From an uncultured Alphaproteobacteria bacterium (GTDB lineage: Bacteria > Pseudomonadota > Alphaproteobacteria > RF32 > CAG-239), in contig CAKQNT010000006.1 in NCBI GenBank assembly GCA_934255405.1, positions 35,278 to 99,277 on the forward strand: a DNA stretch of 64,000 bases. Direction: 5' to 3'. Numbering within the stretch: the first letter of the stretch is position 1; each line of letters opens with the position of its first letter. The notes under the pieces are model-generated. The model saw nothing but the letters and a program-made list of their open reading frames with translations, was not told the origin of the DNA and made no database searches. Made by a program: the position numbers and the translations under genes. Shown here piece after piece: positions 33,319 to 41,612 of the stretch.

Positions 33319-35852
33319 GTCGGCCGATGTTTATTCATACCATGCAAATATTCAAAAAAGAGTTTTGTTCATATTTTCAGAGCCGCATGGCAATGCTGGT
33401 TTTTGCAATATATGCGGCGATTACCGCTGGTATAACTTTTTTCCGCAGTCAGTTTTTGACAAATGCAGATCCGGCAATGCTCACATTTTTTCGCCTGCAG
33501 GCAGATATATTGGTTTTGATTATTCCGGCGATGACTATTAAACTTTGGGCTGATGAAAAGCGGCAGGGCACTTTTGAACTCACCGCAAGCCTGCCGGTTA
33601 GCAGCATGGCATTGGTTTTGGGCAAATTTTTGGCTGTATGGAGTTTGTGCGGACTGATGCTGGTGTCCACTGCCGGTTTGTGGGTATCTTCTGCAGTGTT
33701 GACTAATATTGATAATTGGGCAGTGCTGCAAAATTATGTTGTGTGTTTGTTGCTTTGCGGGGCTTTGTGCGCGCTAAGTATGTGCGCCACAGTATTTACG
33801 GCGAACCCCATAAGTGCTTTTGCTGTGGCGTTGGCCGTGTGTTTGGGGTTCTCACTGATTGACTTCAGCTGGATGGTGAGCTCACTGGGCTTTTCTTCTG
33901 AAGTATTGCTGCGGATTGCCGAAAGTCTTAATTTGGGTGGCAATTTTAGCTCTTTGATTGCCGGACAATTATCCGTTGGCGGAATTTTTTATTTTGTTTC
34001 GCTGACGTTTTTCGCGCTTTGGCTTAATGTTTTTGCACTGGAACGCCGGTTTGTTTCTAAAGCCGGAGCGGCCTTGTTGGGGATTAATCTGATAGTTTCG
34101 TTTGTAGCTTTGAATATTGCCATATCTTTGCTTGGAGGACAATTTATATATGACAGCAGCCGCGATAAACGTTTTACGCTTAGCGCAGAAACTCAAAATT
34201 GGCTGAACCGCAATTTCAATGATTTGTTTATCAGGTTGTATTTTTCGGAAAATCTTAAAGACAAAAATTATTTGGACGATGTAGTGCGCCTACTGGAGCA
34301 ATATCAACAAAAATCGCACAATCGATTGAGCTTGCACACAGTAAAAGTCTCACCTTTGAGCAGAGAAGAGGTTGAGGCTCAAAAAGCCGGCATTACCAGA
34401 CAGCCCGATGAAACGATGTTGGGGTTGGCAATTTCGGATTCACAAGGTAATTTTGCAACAATTCCGCATTTGCAATCCGGACGCAGAGCCTATTTGGAAC
34501 ATGATATCAGCCGCGTTTTGAGCCGGTTATCCGGTTATAGTCCGCCGGTTATCAGCATTATTTCTTCTTTGCCATCGATAAATGGCGGAACTTTTGGAGA
34601 CAGCAACATTGACCAACCATTTGCCGCAATTCTCGGGCAGGCATATAAATTAAACCGCCTGATTGCCGGAATCGGAACTATTCCTGCGGGTACGGATTTG
34701 TTGTTGGTAATTAATCCGCGTAATCTTTCTGCCGCCGCTGTTTATGCCATTGATCAATATTTGATGCGCGGCGGTAGGTTGATGATTTTTATGGATCCGC
34801 TGTCGGAAGAACAGTTGTTGAAGCAAGGCAAAGGAAATGGACGCTCTAATCTGGAGGACTTTTTGCAAAATTTGGGGATTGCCTATAGTGATAATGTGGT
34901 AGCCGGTGATAATCTGCATAATCGCTCACTGGCGGTTGAAGGCAAAGCCGAGTCTTATCCGTTCTGGATTAACGCCGTGGCAGAGGAAAACTCTCATCCG
35001 TTAGTTAGGTGCTTGAAACCTTTTGCCTTTAATACCGCGGGATATTTTGAGCCAATGCCGACAGAGGGGCATAAAACAGATATTTTGCTGGCAACTTCGG
35101 CAGACAGCGGAGAATCATATACATCTTGGCTGGAGTATGGCTCTTTTGCTAAAACAATGGAAAATTATACTCCTCTCAATAAGCCGTTGCCTTTGATTGT
35201 TTTGCAAGAGGGTAAGTTTTCCTCGTTCTATGATCATCCGCTGATTCAAGAAAGCAAAATTCCGTTTTTGAGCGTATCGATTAAAGATGGCAAGGTTTTG
35301 CTGGTATCGGACAGTGATTTTCTTGATGCTAAATTATGGAACAACAATCTTGCCGCCGCAAGTGTTTATGACTTTGTTCCGGCCAGCGGAAATATGGACT
35401 TTGTCGAACGGGCTGCGGATTATTTGACCGGTAATGATAAAATTCTGAACATTGCTCCCAAAAAAGAAAGCATTAGAGGAATTTCTGTTATGGATATTTT
35501 GGCTTATCATGCACATTTTAAGTATGCCGCGGAAATTGCCGCAGTGGAGGAAACTTTAGAAAAAACAGGGCGAGAACTGACAGAGCTTAATAAATTGCAG
35601 GAGTTAAAAGGGCAGGCGCCATCGTGGCAAACAAGTCGCAATATTGATAATTTGGAGCTCAAACACTCAGAAATGCAACAACAGCTTCGCGGGTTGCGGG
35701 CAGCAGAAATCAATTGTGTAAAATTATTGTTGGGATTTTATACTTTGGGTAACTTCCTTCTCCAAATGCTTGTGTTTGCGCTGTGGATGCTTGTATTTGC
35801 ATTGAGGCGTCGTCGTTTGCTCCGTCAAGTCGAAAGGATAGCCAATGCCTAA
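33315..35852 (+). CDS. Fused ABC-2 permease and GldG-like substrate domain protein
   Basis: 845 residues. The first part (about 1-235) has six hydrophobic segments and the ABC-2/GldF layout, with DEKRQGTFELTASLPVSS at about 75-92. A further helix near 255-280 is followed by a large periplasmic part of the GldG type: FIYDSSRDKRFTLSAETQNWL (split, about 277-297), then DLLLVINPRNLSAAAVYAIDQYLMRGGRLMIFMDP (split, about 455-490). A C-terminal coiled stretch and a last membrane helix (about 810-832) close the protein. In Bacteroidetes, GldF and GldG are separate proteins; here they are one chain. The exported substrate is unknown. Confidence 0.85.
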   Translation: MSRPMFIHTMQIFKKEFCSYFQSRMAMLVFAIYAAITAGITFFRSQFLTNADPAMLTFFRLQADILVLIIPAMTIKLWADEKRQGTFELTASLPVSSMALVLGKFLAVWSLCGLMLVSTAGLWVSSAVLTNIDNWAVLQNYVVCLLLCGALCALSMCATVFTANPISAFAVALAVCLGFSLIDFSWMVSSLGFSSEVLLRIAESLNLGGNFSSLIAGQLSVGGIFYFVSLTFFALWLNVFALERRFVSKAGAALLGINLIVSFVALNIAISLLGGQFIYDSSRDKRFTLSAETQNWLNRNFNDLFIRLYFSENLKDKNYLDDVVRLLEQYQQKSHNRLSLHTVKVSPLSREEVEAQKAGITRQPDETMLGLAISDSQGNFATIPHLQSGRRAYLEHDISRVLSRLSGYSPPVISIISSLPSINGGTFGDSNIDQPFAAILGQAYKLNRLIAGIGTIPAGTDLLLVINPRNLSAAAVYAIDQYLMRGGRLMIFMDPLSEEQLLKQGKGNGRSNLEDFLQNLGIAYSDNVVAGDNLHNRSLAVEGKAESYPFWINAVAEENSHPLVRCLKPFAFNTAGYFEPMPTEGHKTDILLATSADSGESYTSWLEYGSFAKTMENYTPLNKPLPLIVLQEGKFSSFYDHPLIQESKIPFLSVSIKDGKVLLVSDSDFLDAKLWNNNLAAASVYDFVPASGNMDFVERAADYLTGNDKILNIAPKKESIRGISVMDILAYHAHFKYAAEIAAVEETLEKTGRELTELNKLQELKGQAPSWQTSRNIDNLELKHSEMQQQLRGLRAAEINCVKLLLGFYTLGNFLLQMLVFALWMLVFALRRRRLLRQVERIANA

Positions 35853-36813
35853 AATGATGATAAAAAGTTCTTTGTATGTTGCGACAGCATCGTTGCTGCT
35901 GATGTTTGCGGCGTTGTTGTTTATTGATTGGAAATTTCCGCAACAATCGGACGGGCAATTAGTGTTTGCCGAAACTTATTCTGCAATCGGCAAATTAGAC
36001 CGTATTAAGCTGGTGACTCCGTTTGACACAATAACGTTGGAACAAAAAGACGGATTTTGGACCGTAAAAGAGCTTAACAATTATTTTGCCGATACCGGAA
36101 CGGTTAATCGGTTGTTGTCTGATATAAACAATTCAACTTTTTACAGTCGGCAAAATTATTCAGCGGCTGATGCCGAAGCGGATTTGCTTAGTGAAAAAAA
36201 TGGTGTATTGGTGCAAACATACGCCGGTGATAAGTTGTTGGATAGTGTAATCGTGGGCAAAGCTGTTGCTGATGATAGATATCATTTTGTAAGACGCGCC
36301 AAAAAACAAGAAATTTGGTTGGCCGACGGCATATTCAAACTGCCGATGGAAAAAACATCGTGGATATTGCAGCCAATAGCAGAATTTCCGGTAGATAGTG
36401 TCGAATCGGTGGATTTTAAAGGAATCAAACTCAGCCGCGATAATGTGCACCAAATGTTTGGCGCCTCTTCGCAGCAGGAAAATGCCGTTAAATCTCTGCT
36501 GAGCCTGACATCTGTGATAATGGCGGAAGATGTGATTAAAGAAGAAAGCTTTGTTGCAGATAATTATCCGCAGCGCCGCTTGATTAAACTGACGTCGTTT
36601 GAGGGGCTGATTGCCGAGTATGCGTTGTTTTCTGACGCTAATGAAGATTGGCTGAAAATAAATTTATCGACAGCGCCTCTAGCAAAAAGCCGGGTGAGTG
36701 ATTATATCAGAGAGCACCGCATTTTTTATGATGGTTGGTATTTCAAAATACCGGCTGTTCAGGGAGAAATGCTGCTTTCGGCATCAATCAGCTCCACACA
36801 AGCTCAGAAATGA
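35845..36813 (+). CDS. DUF4340 domain protein
   Basis: 322 residues. An N-terminal membrane helix (about residues 8-28) is followed by repeated beta-rich segments typical of DUF4340 (KLVTPFDTITLEQKDGFWTV, about 52-71, then a second similar unit near 190-230). DUF4340 proteins are regularly encoded behind GldFG-type exporters and are taken as periplasmic accessory subunits. It overlaps the permease gene by eight bases and the kinase gene by four. Confidence 0.82.
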   Translation: MPKMMIKSSLYVATASLLLMFAALLFIDWKFPQQSDGQLVFAETYSAIGKLDRIKLVTPFDTITLEQKDGFWTVKELNNYFADTGTVNRLLSDINNSTFYSRQNYSAADAEADLLSEKNGVLVQTYAGDKLLDSVIVGKAVADDRYHFVRRAKKQEIWLADGIFKLPMEKTSWILQPIAEFPVDSVESVDFKGIKLSRDNVHQMFGASSQQENAVKSLLSLTSVIMAEDVIKEESFVADNYPQRRLIKLTSFEGLIAEYALFSDANEDWLKINLSTAPLAKSRVSDYIREHRIFYDGWYFKIPAVQGEMLLSASISSTQAQK

Positions 36814-37508
36814 CACAACTTTTTAATGTAGATAGCTTTTATAATCCAACCGAATGCCGCCGTCTGCTGGCTCAAGCCGGACATGATTTGCGGCAGCCAA
36901 TGCAGGCTTTGAATTTGTTTATCAGCGCGTTGGCCGAAGAAAATTTGGACGCACCGCAGCGACAGTTGGTGCAAAGAATCTCGGCTTCTGCCGCTAACCT
37001 CAAAACATTGTTGGACAATATGCTGGATATCGGCAAGCTTGATGCCGGCGGTTTTATTCCGGAGCTGAAAAATTTTGATATCGGAGAATTAATTTGTCGG
37101 CTTTGCCGCGAATATCGCTACATTACGGCGGCGCAGAATATTAAAATATTGTGTCGGCTGCGGCATTTTTATGTTTTCAGCGATGAAGTTTTGCTGGAAC
37201 GTATTATCCGCAACTTGATGGGAAATGCGCTGAAATATACCAAAAACAAAATTCTTTTGAGTTGTACCAAAGAGCATGGCTTGCTCAAAATCCGCATTGC
37301 CGATAACGGGATAGGTATTGCCAAAGCAGAGCGGCAAAAAATATTTGAGGAATTTTACCAAAACAAAGATATTGAAGGCAATCGCACGATGGGAGCCGGT
37401 TTGGGGCTCAATATCATTAAGCGGATTGCTGATTTACTTGGTGCCAATATAAAAATCCGTTCTCGGGTAGGGGAATATACAATATTTGAAGTTTCTCTGC
37501 CATTGTAA
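36810..37508 (+). CDS. Sensorless histidine kinase
   Basis: 232 residues from the ATG at 36810, which overlaps the DUF4340 stop (ATGA). A longer frame from 36735 is not needed. There is no membrane segment or sensor domain: the dimerisation/phosphoacceptor helix starts at about residue 21 (GHDLRQPMQALNLF, with the H-box His), followed by N box NLMGNALKYT (about 141-150), G1 DNGIGI (about 171-176) and G2 GAGLGL (about 199-204). No response regulator is in the window. Its coupling to the Gld-type exporter operon suggests it reports on or regulates that exporter, which is inference. Confidence 0.87.
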   Translation: MTQLFNVDSFYNPTECRRLLAQAGHDLRQPMQALNLFISALAEENLDAPQRQLVQRISASAANLKTLLDNMLDIGKLDAGGFIPELKNFDIGELICRLCREYRYITAAQNIKILCRLRHFYVFSDEVLLERIIRNLMGNALKYTKNKILLSCTKEHGLLKIRIADNGIGIAKAERQKIFEEFYQNKDIEGNRTMGAGLGLNIIKRIADLLGANIKIRSRVGEYTIFEVSLPL

Positions 37509-37535
37509 TGGTTGTTACATTCACAATAAATATGA

Positions 37536-37887
37536 TTTTAATAAATGCGCGTGAGGGGTTACTCTGCGCTACGCTTGAGTTGCACAGGCGCTCATCAGCC
37601 GCTGGCTGACCGCGATACTCCTGTATCGCTTTCGCTGGTAGTCGAACCCCAGTGTCTGGGCTTCTCACCCAACGCTTCTATACATAACAAAAAAGCCTGC
37701 GCAAGGCAGAGGTTTAATAAATGCGCGTGAGGGGTTACTCTACGCTACGCTTGAGTTGCACTGGCGCTCATCAGCCGTTGGCTGACCGCGATACTCCTGT
37801 ATCGCTTTCGCTGGTAGTCGAACCCCAGTGTCTGGGCTTCTTACCCAACGTTTCTATACATAACAAAAAAGCCTGCGCAAGGCAGGC
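37536..37887 (-). repeat. Two tandem 176-bp repeats at the 3' end of tRNA-Lys
   Basis: Unit copies 37536-37711 and 37712-37887 are nearly identical (about ten differences by eye). Read on the tRNA strand, each unit has a terminator hairpin with GCCTGC/GCAGGC, GTTATGTATAGAAGCGTTGG-like sequence, an inverted T-arm-like piece, and the core (TTCGACTACCAGCGAAAG, then GATACAGGAGTATC, then GCGCCAGTGCAACTCAAGCG). It ends with a diverged copy of the tRNA 3' part (AACCCCTCACGCGC). The unit border cuts the right arm of the terminator in the distal copy. The core is shared with the tRNA-Ser module at 18634-18850. Short open frames (60 codons) in the units are not taken as genes. Confidence 0.85.
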
Positions 37888-37893
37888 TTTTTT
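37865..37893. terminator. Bidirectional terminator hairpin behind tRNA-Lys
   Basis: AAAAAAGCCTGC (37865-37876), loop GCAAG, GCAGGCTTTTTT (37882-37893), a perfect 12-bp stem with T runs in both directions. It ends transcription of tRNA-Lys on the minus strand. Confidence 0.85.
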
Positions 37894-37897
37894 GTTA

Positions 37898-37973
37898 TGG
37901 TAGGCGCGTGGGGGTTCGAACCCCAGACCCACTGATTAAGAGTCAGTTGCTCTACCAACTGAGCTACGCACCC
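37898..37973 (-). tRNA. tRNA-Lys (anticodon CTT)
   Basis: 76 bases on the minus strand with encoded CCA. The anticodon arm is CTGACTCTTAATCAG and the T-arm GGGGTTCGAACCCC. The acceptor stem GGGTGCG/CGCGCCT contains two G-U type pairs (positions 1-72 and 4-69), unusual for this tRNA. The 3' strand, the side shared with the repeat module, is the one that departs from a perfect complement. Confidence 0.93.
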
Positions 37974-37991
37974 ATAATCTTAACAGTGGGG

Positions 37992-38020
37992 AATATAGAC
38001 TCTATTTTTTTTATTTGCAA
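37992..38020 (-). promoter_or_regulatory. Promoter of tRNA-Lys
   Basis: On the minus strand TTGCAA (38020-38015), 17 bases, TATATT (37997-37992), 18 bases before the tRNA. Confidence 0.65.
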
Positions 38021-38104
38021 CAACTTTTTTCATTAAAAATTGCCTTGCCAAAATATGCAAATAGTATAAAATTTGCAGCAGTATTAACTAAAGGAGATTG
38101 ATAA

Positions 38105-38881
38105 ATGAAAAAACGTATATTTTTCGGGCTGTTAGCCGTGGTTGTCGTGGCTTTGGCTATCGTGTGGTGTTCTCTTGAAACGATAGTGAAAAAGGCTGTC
38201 AATAAATATGGTTCTGAAATTACCGGCACTGAGGTGAGTTTGCAAGGTTTTAGTCTTTCTCCTTTGAGCGGCTCTGTTTCTATCAAAGGTTTGGCAGTTG
38301 CTAATCCGGCCAACTACAAAAGTGCGAATCTGTTGTCTTTGGGCGGTGTTTCGGTTAAAATTGATATGAAGAGCTTGTCCGGTAACACTATTGTGGTTGA
38401 AGATATTACTATTGAAAAACCGGTGATTACTTATGAGATGTTGTCTTTGACACAAAACAATATTAAACAACTGCAAGCCAATATTGCTAAAAACACAGTT
38501 TCCGGCTCTGATAATAAAGCGGAAGAACCTAAGAAAGAAGAAACAAAGGCTAAGTCTAAAGGCGCTTCCAAACAGGTTGTTATCCGCAAAGTTACGGTAA
38601 AAGAGGGCGAACTTAAGGCGGTTAGCAATATCCCCGGAGATAAGGGTTTGGTAGATGTTAAACTGCCGGAAATTATCTTGACCGATATCGGCGGGCAGAA
38701 AAAAGGCGAGAGTGTGGTTGCTTCGGTTACCAAGATTCTTAACAAAATTTTGACCACCGCTTCACAAACTGTGGTTAAGAGCGGTTTAAATGATTTGAAA
38801 AATGTAGCAAAAGAAAACCTTGATAATGTTGTCGGTGATGTTAAAAACAAGGTGAAATCTTTCGGTATATTTGGAAAATAA
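38105..38881 (+). CDS. AsmA/DUF748-like envelope protein
   Basis: 258 residues. An N-terminal membrane anchor (about residues 5-22) is followed by VSLQGFSLSPLSGSVSIKGL (about 41-60), then a repeating beta pattern (VEDITIEKPVITYE; KVTVKEGELKA). This resembles the start of AsmA/DUF748 proteins, which bridge the periplasm or assemble the outer membrane. It is much shorter than full AsmA proteins. A Lys/Glu-rich linker lies at about 140-158, and an amphipathic C-terminal helix ends in KSFGIFGK. The ATG follows AAAGGAGATTGATAA, a strong ribosome-binding site. Terminator downstream. Confidence 0.65.
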   Translation: MKKRIFFGLLAVVVVALAIVWCSLETIVKKAVNKYGSEITGTEVSLQGFSLSPLSGSVSIKGLAVANPANYKSANLLSLGGVSVKIDMKSLSGNTIVVEDITIEKPVITYEMLSLTQNNIKQLQANIAKNTVSGSDNKAEEPKKEETKAKSKGASKQVVIRKVTVKEGELKAVSNIPGDKGLVDVKLPEIILTDIGGQKKGESVVASVTKILNKILTTASQTVVKSGLNDLKNVAKENLDNVVGDVKNKVKSFGIFGK

Positions 38882-38904
38882 TTTCATTACTACCAAATCA
38901 TTAA

Positions 38905-38935
38905 AAAGCCGTCCGTTTTTTGGGGCGGCTTTTTG
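38905..38935 (+). terminator. Intrinsic terminator after the AsmA-like gene
   Basis: AAAGCCGTCC (38905-38914), 8-base loop, GGGCGGCTTT (38923-38932) with one G-U pair, then TT. Confidence 0.85.
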
Positions 38936-38998
38936 TTATGAGCAAAATGGCTTGAAAATGTATTCTTGCTGACTACATTGAACGCAAAGGAGGCAATA

Positions 38999-39370
38999 AT
39001 GCGCAAATTTTGGGTGCTGATACTATTTTTAACCGCTTGCCATACCGGAAGTCAAAACTATGCCGATACGCTGCAACCATGGTTGGGACAATCAGAAGAG
39101 CGTTTGTTTCAGTCTTGGGGGTTGCCGCAAAACGTGTTTTATATTACTCCAAGCCAAAAAGTGCTGACTTATGTGCAATATTCGGCTAATTCGGCAGATG
39201 GTAATAATCCTTATTCGGCAGAAATTTACTATCCGGCAATTGACAACACAGAGTGGGGTGTTCCTACGGCACCGCAAAACGGTCCGTATTATTGCAAAAC
39301 CCTGTTTACCATAACCGGCAACACCATAACAGATTATAGCTTTAACGGAGATAACTGTGTTGAGGATTGA
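38999..39370 (+). CDS. Small lipoprotein of unknown function
   Basis: 123 residues from the ATG at 38999, chosen because AAAGGAGG ends seven bases upstream. A start at 38966 would bury this site. The signal peptide has lipobox LTAC (Cys15). The mature part has WLGQSEERLFQSWGLPQNVF, the SmpA/OmlA-like pattern of a small beta lipoprotein in which a helix is followed by GLP, and two further cysteines (YYCKTLF and DNCVED) that could form a disulfide. Not assigned to a family with confidence. Confidence 0.75.
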   Translation: MRKFWVLILFLTACHTGSQNYADTLQPWLGQSEERLFQSWGLPQNVFYITPSQKVLTYVQYSANSADGNNPYSAEIYYPAIDNTEWGVPTAPQNGPYYCKTLFTITGNTITDYSFNGDNCVED

Positions 39371-39380
39371 TGTTAATGCG

Positions 39381-40043
39381 TTAGTTTAAAACACAGCTGT
39401 AAAGCACTGCAAAGAAATGCATAATGGTTCCGACTAATACAAATAAATGCCAAATTGCATGGGTGTATTTTTTGCTTTTCCAGACATAAAATACAATTCC
39501 CAACGTATAGCATAATCCGCCCAAACCTAAAAATATCAATCCGATTTTCGGTAAGTCAGTTACCAACTCTTTGGAAGCAAATACAATCATCCAGCCCATC
39601 AGCAAATATAGCCCGATAGACCAGACCTTGGTGCCGCTGCCGGAGGTTAGAAGTTTGAGAAAAGTGCCAATCAGCGCCAAACCCCAGACAATACCAAACA
39701 AAGTCCAACCGACTGTGCCGCGCATATTGACCAGCAAAAAAGGCGTATAGGTACCGGCAATCAAATAATAAATTGAAATATGGTCAAATTTTTTAAGCTT
39801 CTTCTTCCATTTTTGATTGGGTACCGCATGATAAACAGTTGATGCGGTATATAGCACAATCATAGAGGCGCCGAATATTGCGGTTGATACCACCGCCCAA
39901 ACATTTCCTTCTGCTGCCGAGAGCGCTACCAACATCACCAGTCCGGCGATGCTCAAGGCAATGCCAATTCCGTGGATAAGACAATTCCAGATTTCTTCTT
40001 TGATGGTATAAGGGCGCCAGTTCTTTAATGTGGAGGTGTTCAT
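39381..40043 (-). CDS. Hemolysin III family membrane protein
   Basis: 220 residues from the start at 40043, which has AAAGG nine bases upstream; a frame twelve codons longer exists. Seven hydrophobic segments. Family motifs are EEIWNCLIHGIGIALSI (near the N-terminus), STVYHAVPN with the metal-ligand type His, FDHISIYYLIAGTYTPF (split), and a C-terminal HAIWHLFVLVGTIMHFFAV. These His/Asp positions are those of the YqfA/TrhA-PAQR group. The name comes from a Bacillus protein; haemolytic activity should not be assumed here. Confidence 0.88.
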   Translation of the reverse strand: MNTSTLKNWRPYTIKEEIWNCLIHGIGIALSIAGLVMLVALSAAEGNVWAVVSTAIFGASMIVLYTASTVYHAVPNQKWKKKLKKFDHISIYYLIAGTYTPFLLVNMRGTVGWTLFGIVWGLALIGTFLKLLTSGSGTKVWSIGLYLLMGWMIVFASKELVTDLPKIGLIFLGLGGLCYTLGIVFYVWKSKKYTHAIWHLFVLVGTIMHFFAVLYSCVLN

Positions 40044-40204
40044 AGCCAATTGCCTTTCTGAAAAACCAGTTTTATTCATAGTATAGTTTGAGCTTCAAAA
40101 GTCAATCAGGTATGTGCAAAAAAATGCCGGAAGGCTAAAATCAGTTTGCTTTTGGCGGATACTGTGCTTTAATAAGTTTGTTTTTTAATCTTGGAGAACA
40201 AGTG

Positions 40205-40315
40205 ATGAAAAAGTTAAAAAAGGCTAAGAATCCGCAAAAAATTTCGCCATTGCTGATATTGGGCGTTGCGGTGCTTGTCGGCGCAGTTCTCAAATTGACC
40301 TTGATGGCGAACTAG
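40205..40315 (+). CDS. Small single-span membrane protein
   Basis: 36 residues, too short for most gene finders. The ATG at 40205 has GGAG eight bases upstream. A lysine-rich N-terminus (KKLKKAKNPQK) precedes one hydrophobic segment (PLLILGVAVLVGAVLKLTLM), so it would sit in the inner membrane with its N-terminus inside. No homologue is recognised. It is followed by a hairpin at 40364-40397 that could serve both strands. Confidence 0.5.
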   Translation: MKKLKKAKNPQKISPLLILGVAVLVGAVLKLTLMAN

Positions 40316-40363
40316 TTGATTTTAAGAGTTATCGCGATAATTAGAACGTCTTAACGGCAAACA

Positions 40364-40398
40364 AAAAGGCATGCATCATAAAGATACATGCCTTTTTT
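40364..40398. terminator. Bidirectional hairpin between convergent genes
   Basis: AAAAAGGCATG and CATGCCTTTTT flank a loop of about 14 bases, with A/T runs on both sides. It can end the small plus-strand gene and the minus-strand paralogue gene at 40446-40886. Confidence 0.7.
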
Positions 40399-40445
40399 TG
40401 AAGTTGAAATGCGGCGCGAGGATTTTACGATTGATATTCGTCATT

Positions 40446-40886
40446 TTACTGACGTTTGAAGATTATCGTGACTACCTCTCTGCCGTCTGTTTCAAAGAGG
40501 TAAAAATCAGACGCGCTGAAAGCACCTCGCAGGCAGACAATCACATTCATCGCCTGCTCAGAGAGCACTTCGGTTTTGGCACAATCGATGTAGTGCTCCC
40601 ACGCGATTTCATCTTTACCGCCGGCGGAGGTAAGTTTTTGCACAAACACGTCGCCATCAGAAGTAAAGAAAATCTCTTGGATCTCATCTGCGTATACAGA
40701 GCCCTTTGTATCATGCAACCGCTGTTTATCCAAAAGCAAATGCCCGTGCTCGTCGAGAGAAAAACGCGGATTCAGCTCAACAGACATTGTCTTTTGTAAA
40801 TACTCTTTTTGAAGTCGGTTGTTGAAATAATACACCGACACAGTTGCAATCACAAACGCTAGAAAAATAAAAAATGCTACATTCAT
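40446..40886 (-). CDS. Membrane-anchored paralogue C of a three-gene family
   Basis: 146 residues. A membrane helix (about residues 4-20) is followed by SVELNPRFSLDEHGHLLLDKQRL (split, about 35-57), then YADEIQEIFFTSDGDVFVQKL (split, about 66-86) and EHYID. The same ordered motifs (FSLxPxxHLL, a D-E/T-I-W-like turn, S/T-x-DGDV[FY][VI]K, W-x-H[FY]) occur in the next two genes. I do not recognise the family. Each gene has its own terminator, so they are separate units. Confident as a gene because of the shared motifs. Confidence 0.75.
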   Translation of the reverse strand: MNVAFFIFLAFVIATVSVYYFNNRLQKEYLQKTMSVELNPRFSLDEHGHLLLDKQRLHDTKGSVYADEIQEIFFTSDGDVFVQKLTSAGGKDEIAWEHYIDCAKTEVLSEQAMNVIVCLRGAFSASDFYLFETDGREVVTIIFKRQ

Positions 40887-40983
40887 TTCTTTTAAAATTA
40901 TAAGGGTAAATAATAGAGAATTTTCGCTATTTTATGTCTAAAGCTGATTTTTGTCAAGCGCGGGAATGAGATTCAAACACAAA

Positions 40984-41012
40984 AAATCCGGAACCATAAA
41001 GGAACCGGATTT
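40984..41012 (-). terminator. Terminator of paralogue B
   Basis: AAATCCGG (40984-40991) pairs with CCGGATTT (41005-41012). On the minus strand the stem runs into TTT. Confidence 0.75.
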
Positions 41013-41020
41013 CTATAGCC

Positions 41021-41500
41021 TCAAATGTCGAGCGTTACCGCTAGGTTTTGGCCGTTTTCATCAGTCTCATAGGCTATAGGAAAGCCAATTTGTTTCTGAG
41101 ATTTTAGCGCTTTTACCTCAAGGTTGCTGACCATTCCGCAATCGTTGCCATCTGGATCAAAGTGTTCCCAACCATGTTTGCCGGGCGCACTATTCTTGAC
41201 ATATACATCTCCGTCTAAAGAGATTAAAACGTTCCAGATAGTATCGTCGAACGTGTCGTCTTCACCGGTTGCCCAGTAATTGTTCCCAAGCAAGTGGTTG
41301 TTCCACAGTAAGTGGTTGTTGGGATTGAGTGAAAAAACTCTTGCCAAAACAATGCTGATTTCCTCATCTTCTTCATCATCGTCTTCGTCATCTTCGGTTT
41401 TTGCGTAAGTTGACAGCTTGTGCTGAGTATAGAACAAAATCACCAAAGAGACGATAAGCATGGCAATGCAGGCGCAACCTAACATAATAATTTTTGTCAT
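41021..41500 (-). CDS. Membrane-anchored paralogue B of a three-gene family
   Basis: 159 residues. A membrane helix (about residues 5-24) is followed by a strongly acidic insert (EDDEDDDEEDEE, about 36-47) that the sister proteins lack. Then come FSLNPNNHLLWNNHLLGNNYW (split, about 56-76), DDTIWNVLISLDGDVYVKN (about 84-102) and WEHFDPDGN. The Asn-rich HLLWNNHLLGNN stretch looks like an internal duplication of HLL. Function unknown; the acidic insert could bind cations, which is speculation. Confidence 0.75.
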   Translation of the reverse strand: MTKIIMLGCACIAMLIVSLVILFYTQHKLSTYAKTEDDEDDDEEDEEISIVLARVFSLNPNNHLLWNNHLLGNNYWATGEDDTFDDTIWNVLISLDGDVYVKNSAPGKHGWEHFDPDGNDCGMVSNLEVKALKSQKQIGFPIAYETDENGQNLAVTLDI

Positions 41501-41573
41501 ATTGTTAAAATTTATAATAATTAATATTGTTTATACAATATAGTGCTTGTGGAAAATTTTGTCAAGCAAAGTG

Positions 41574-41607
41574 CGAAAAAAATCCGGAGCCTGAGAGGTT
41601 CCGGATT
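41574..41607 (-). terminator. Terminator of paralogue A
   Basis: AATCCGGA (41581-41588) and TCCGGATT (41600-41607), with a T run on the minus strand. Confidence 0.75.
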
Positions 41608-41612
41608 GAGAA

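Noticed and set aside
37536..37887. CRISPR array
   Set aside because: Two copies of 176 bp with no spacer structure and no cas genes; the units contain tRNA pieces and a terminator.
37545..37903. Two 60-61-codon reading frames with nearly the same product in the tRNA-Lys array
   Set aside because: They are the 176-bp repeat read in one frame. A related frame occurs in the tRNA-Ser module on the opposite strand only because the core is shared. There is no ribosome-binding site and both run into the terminator hairpin.
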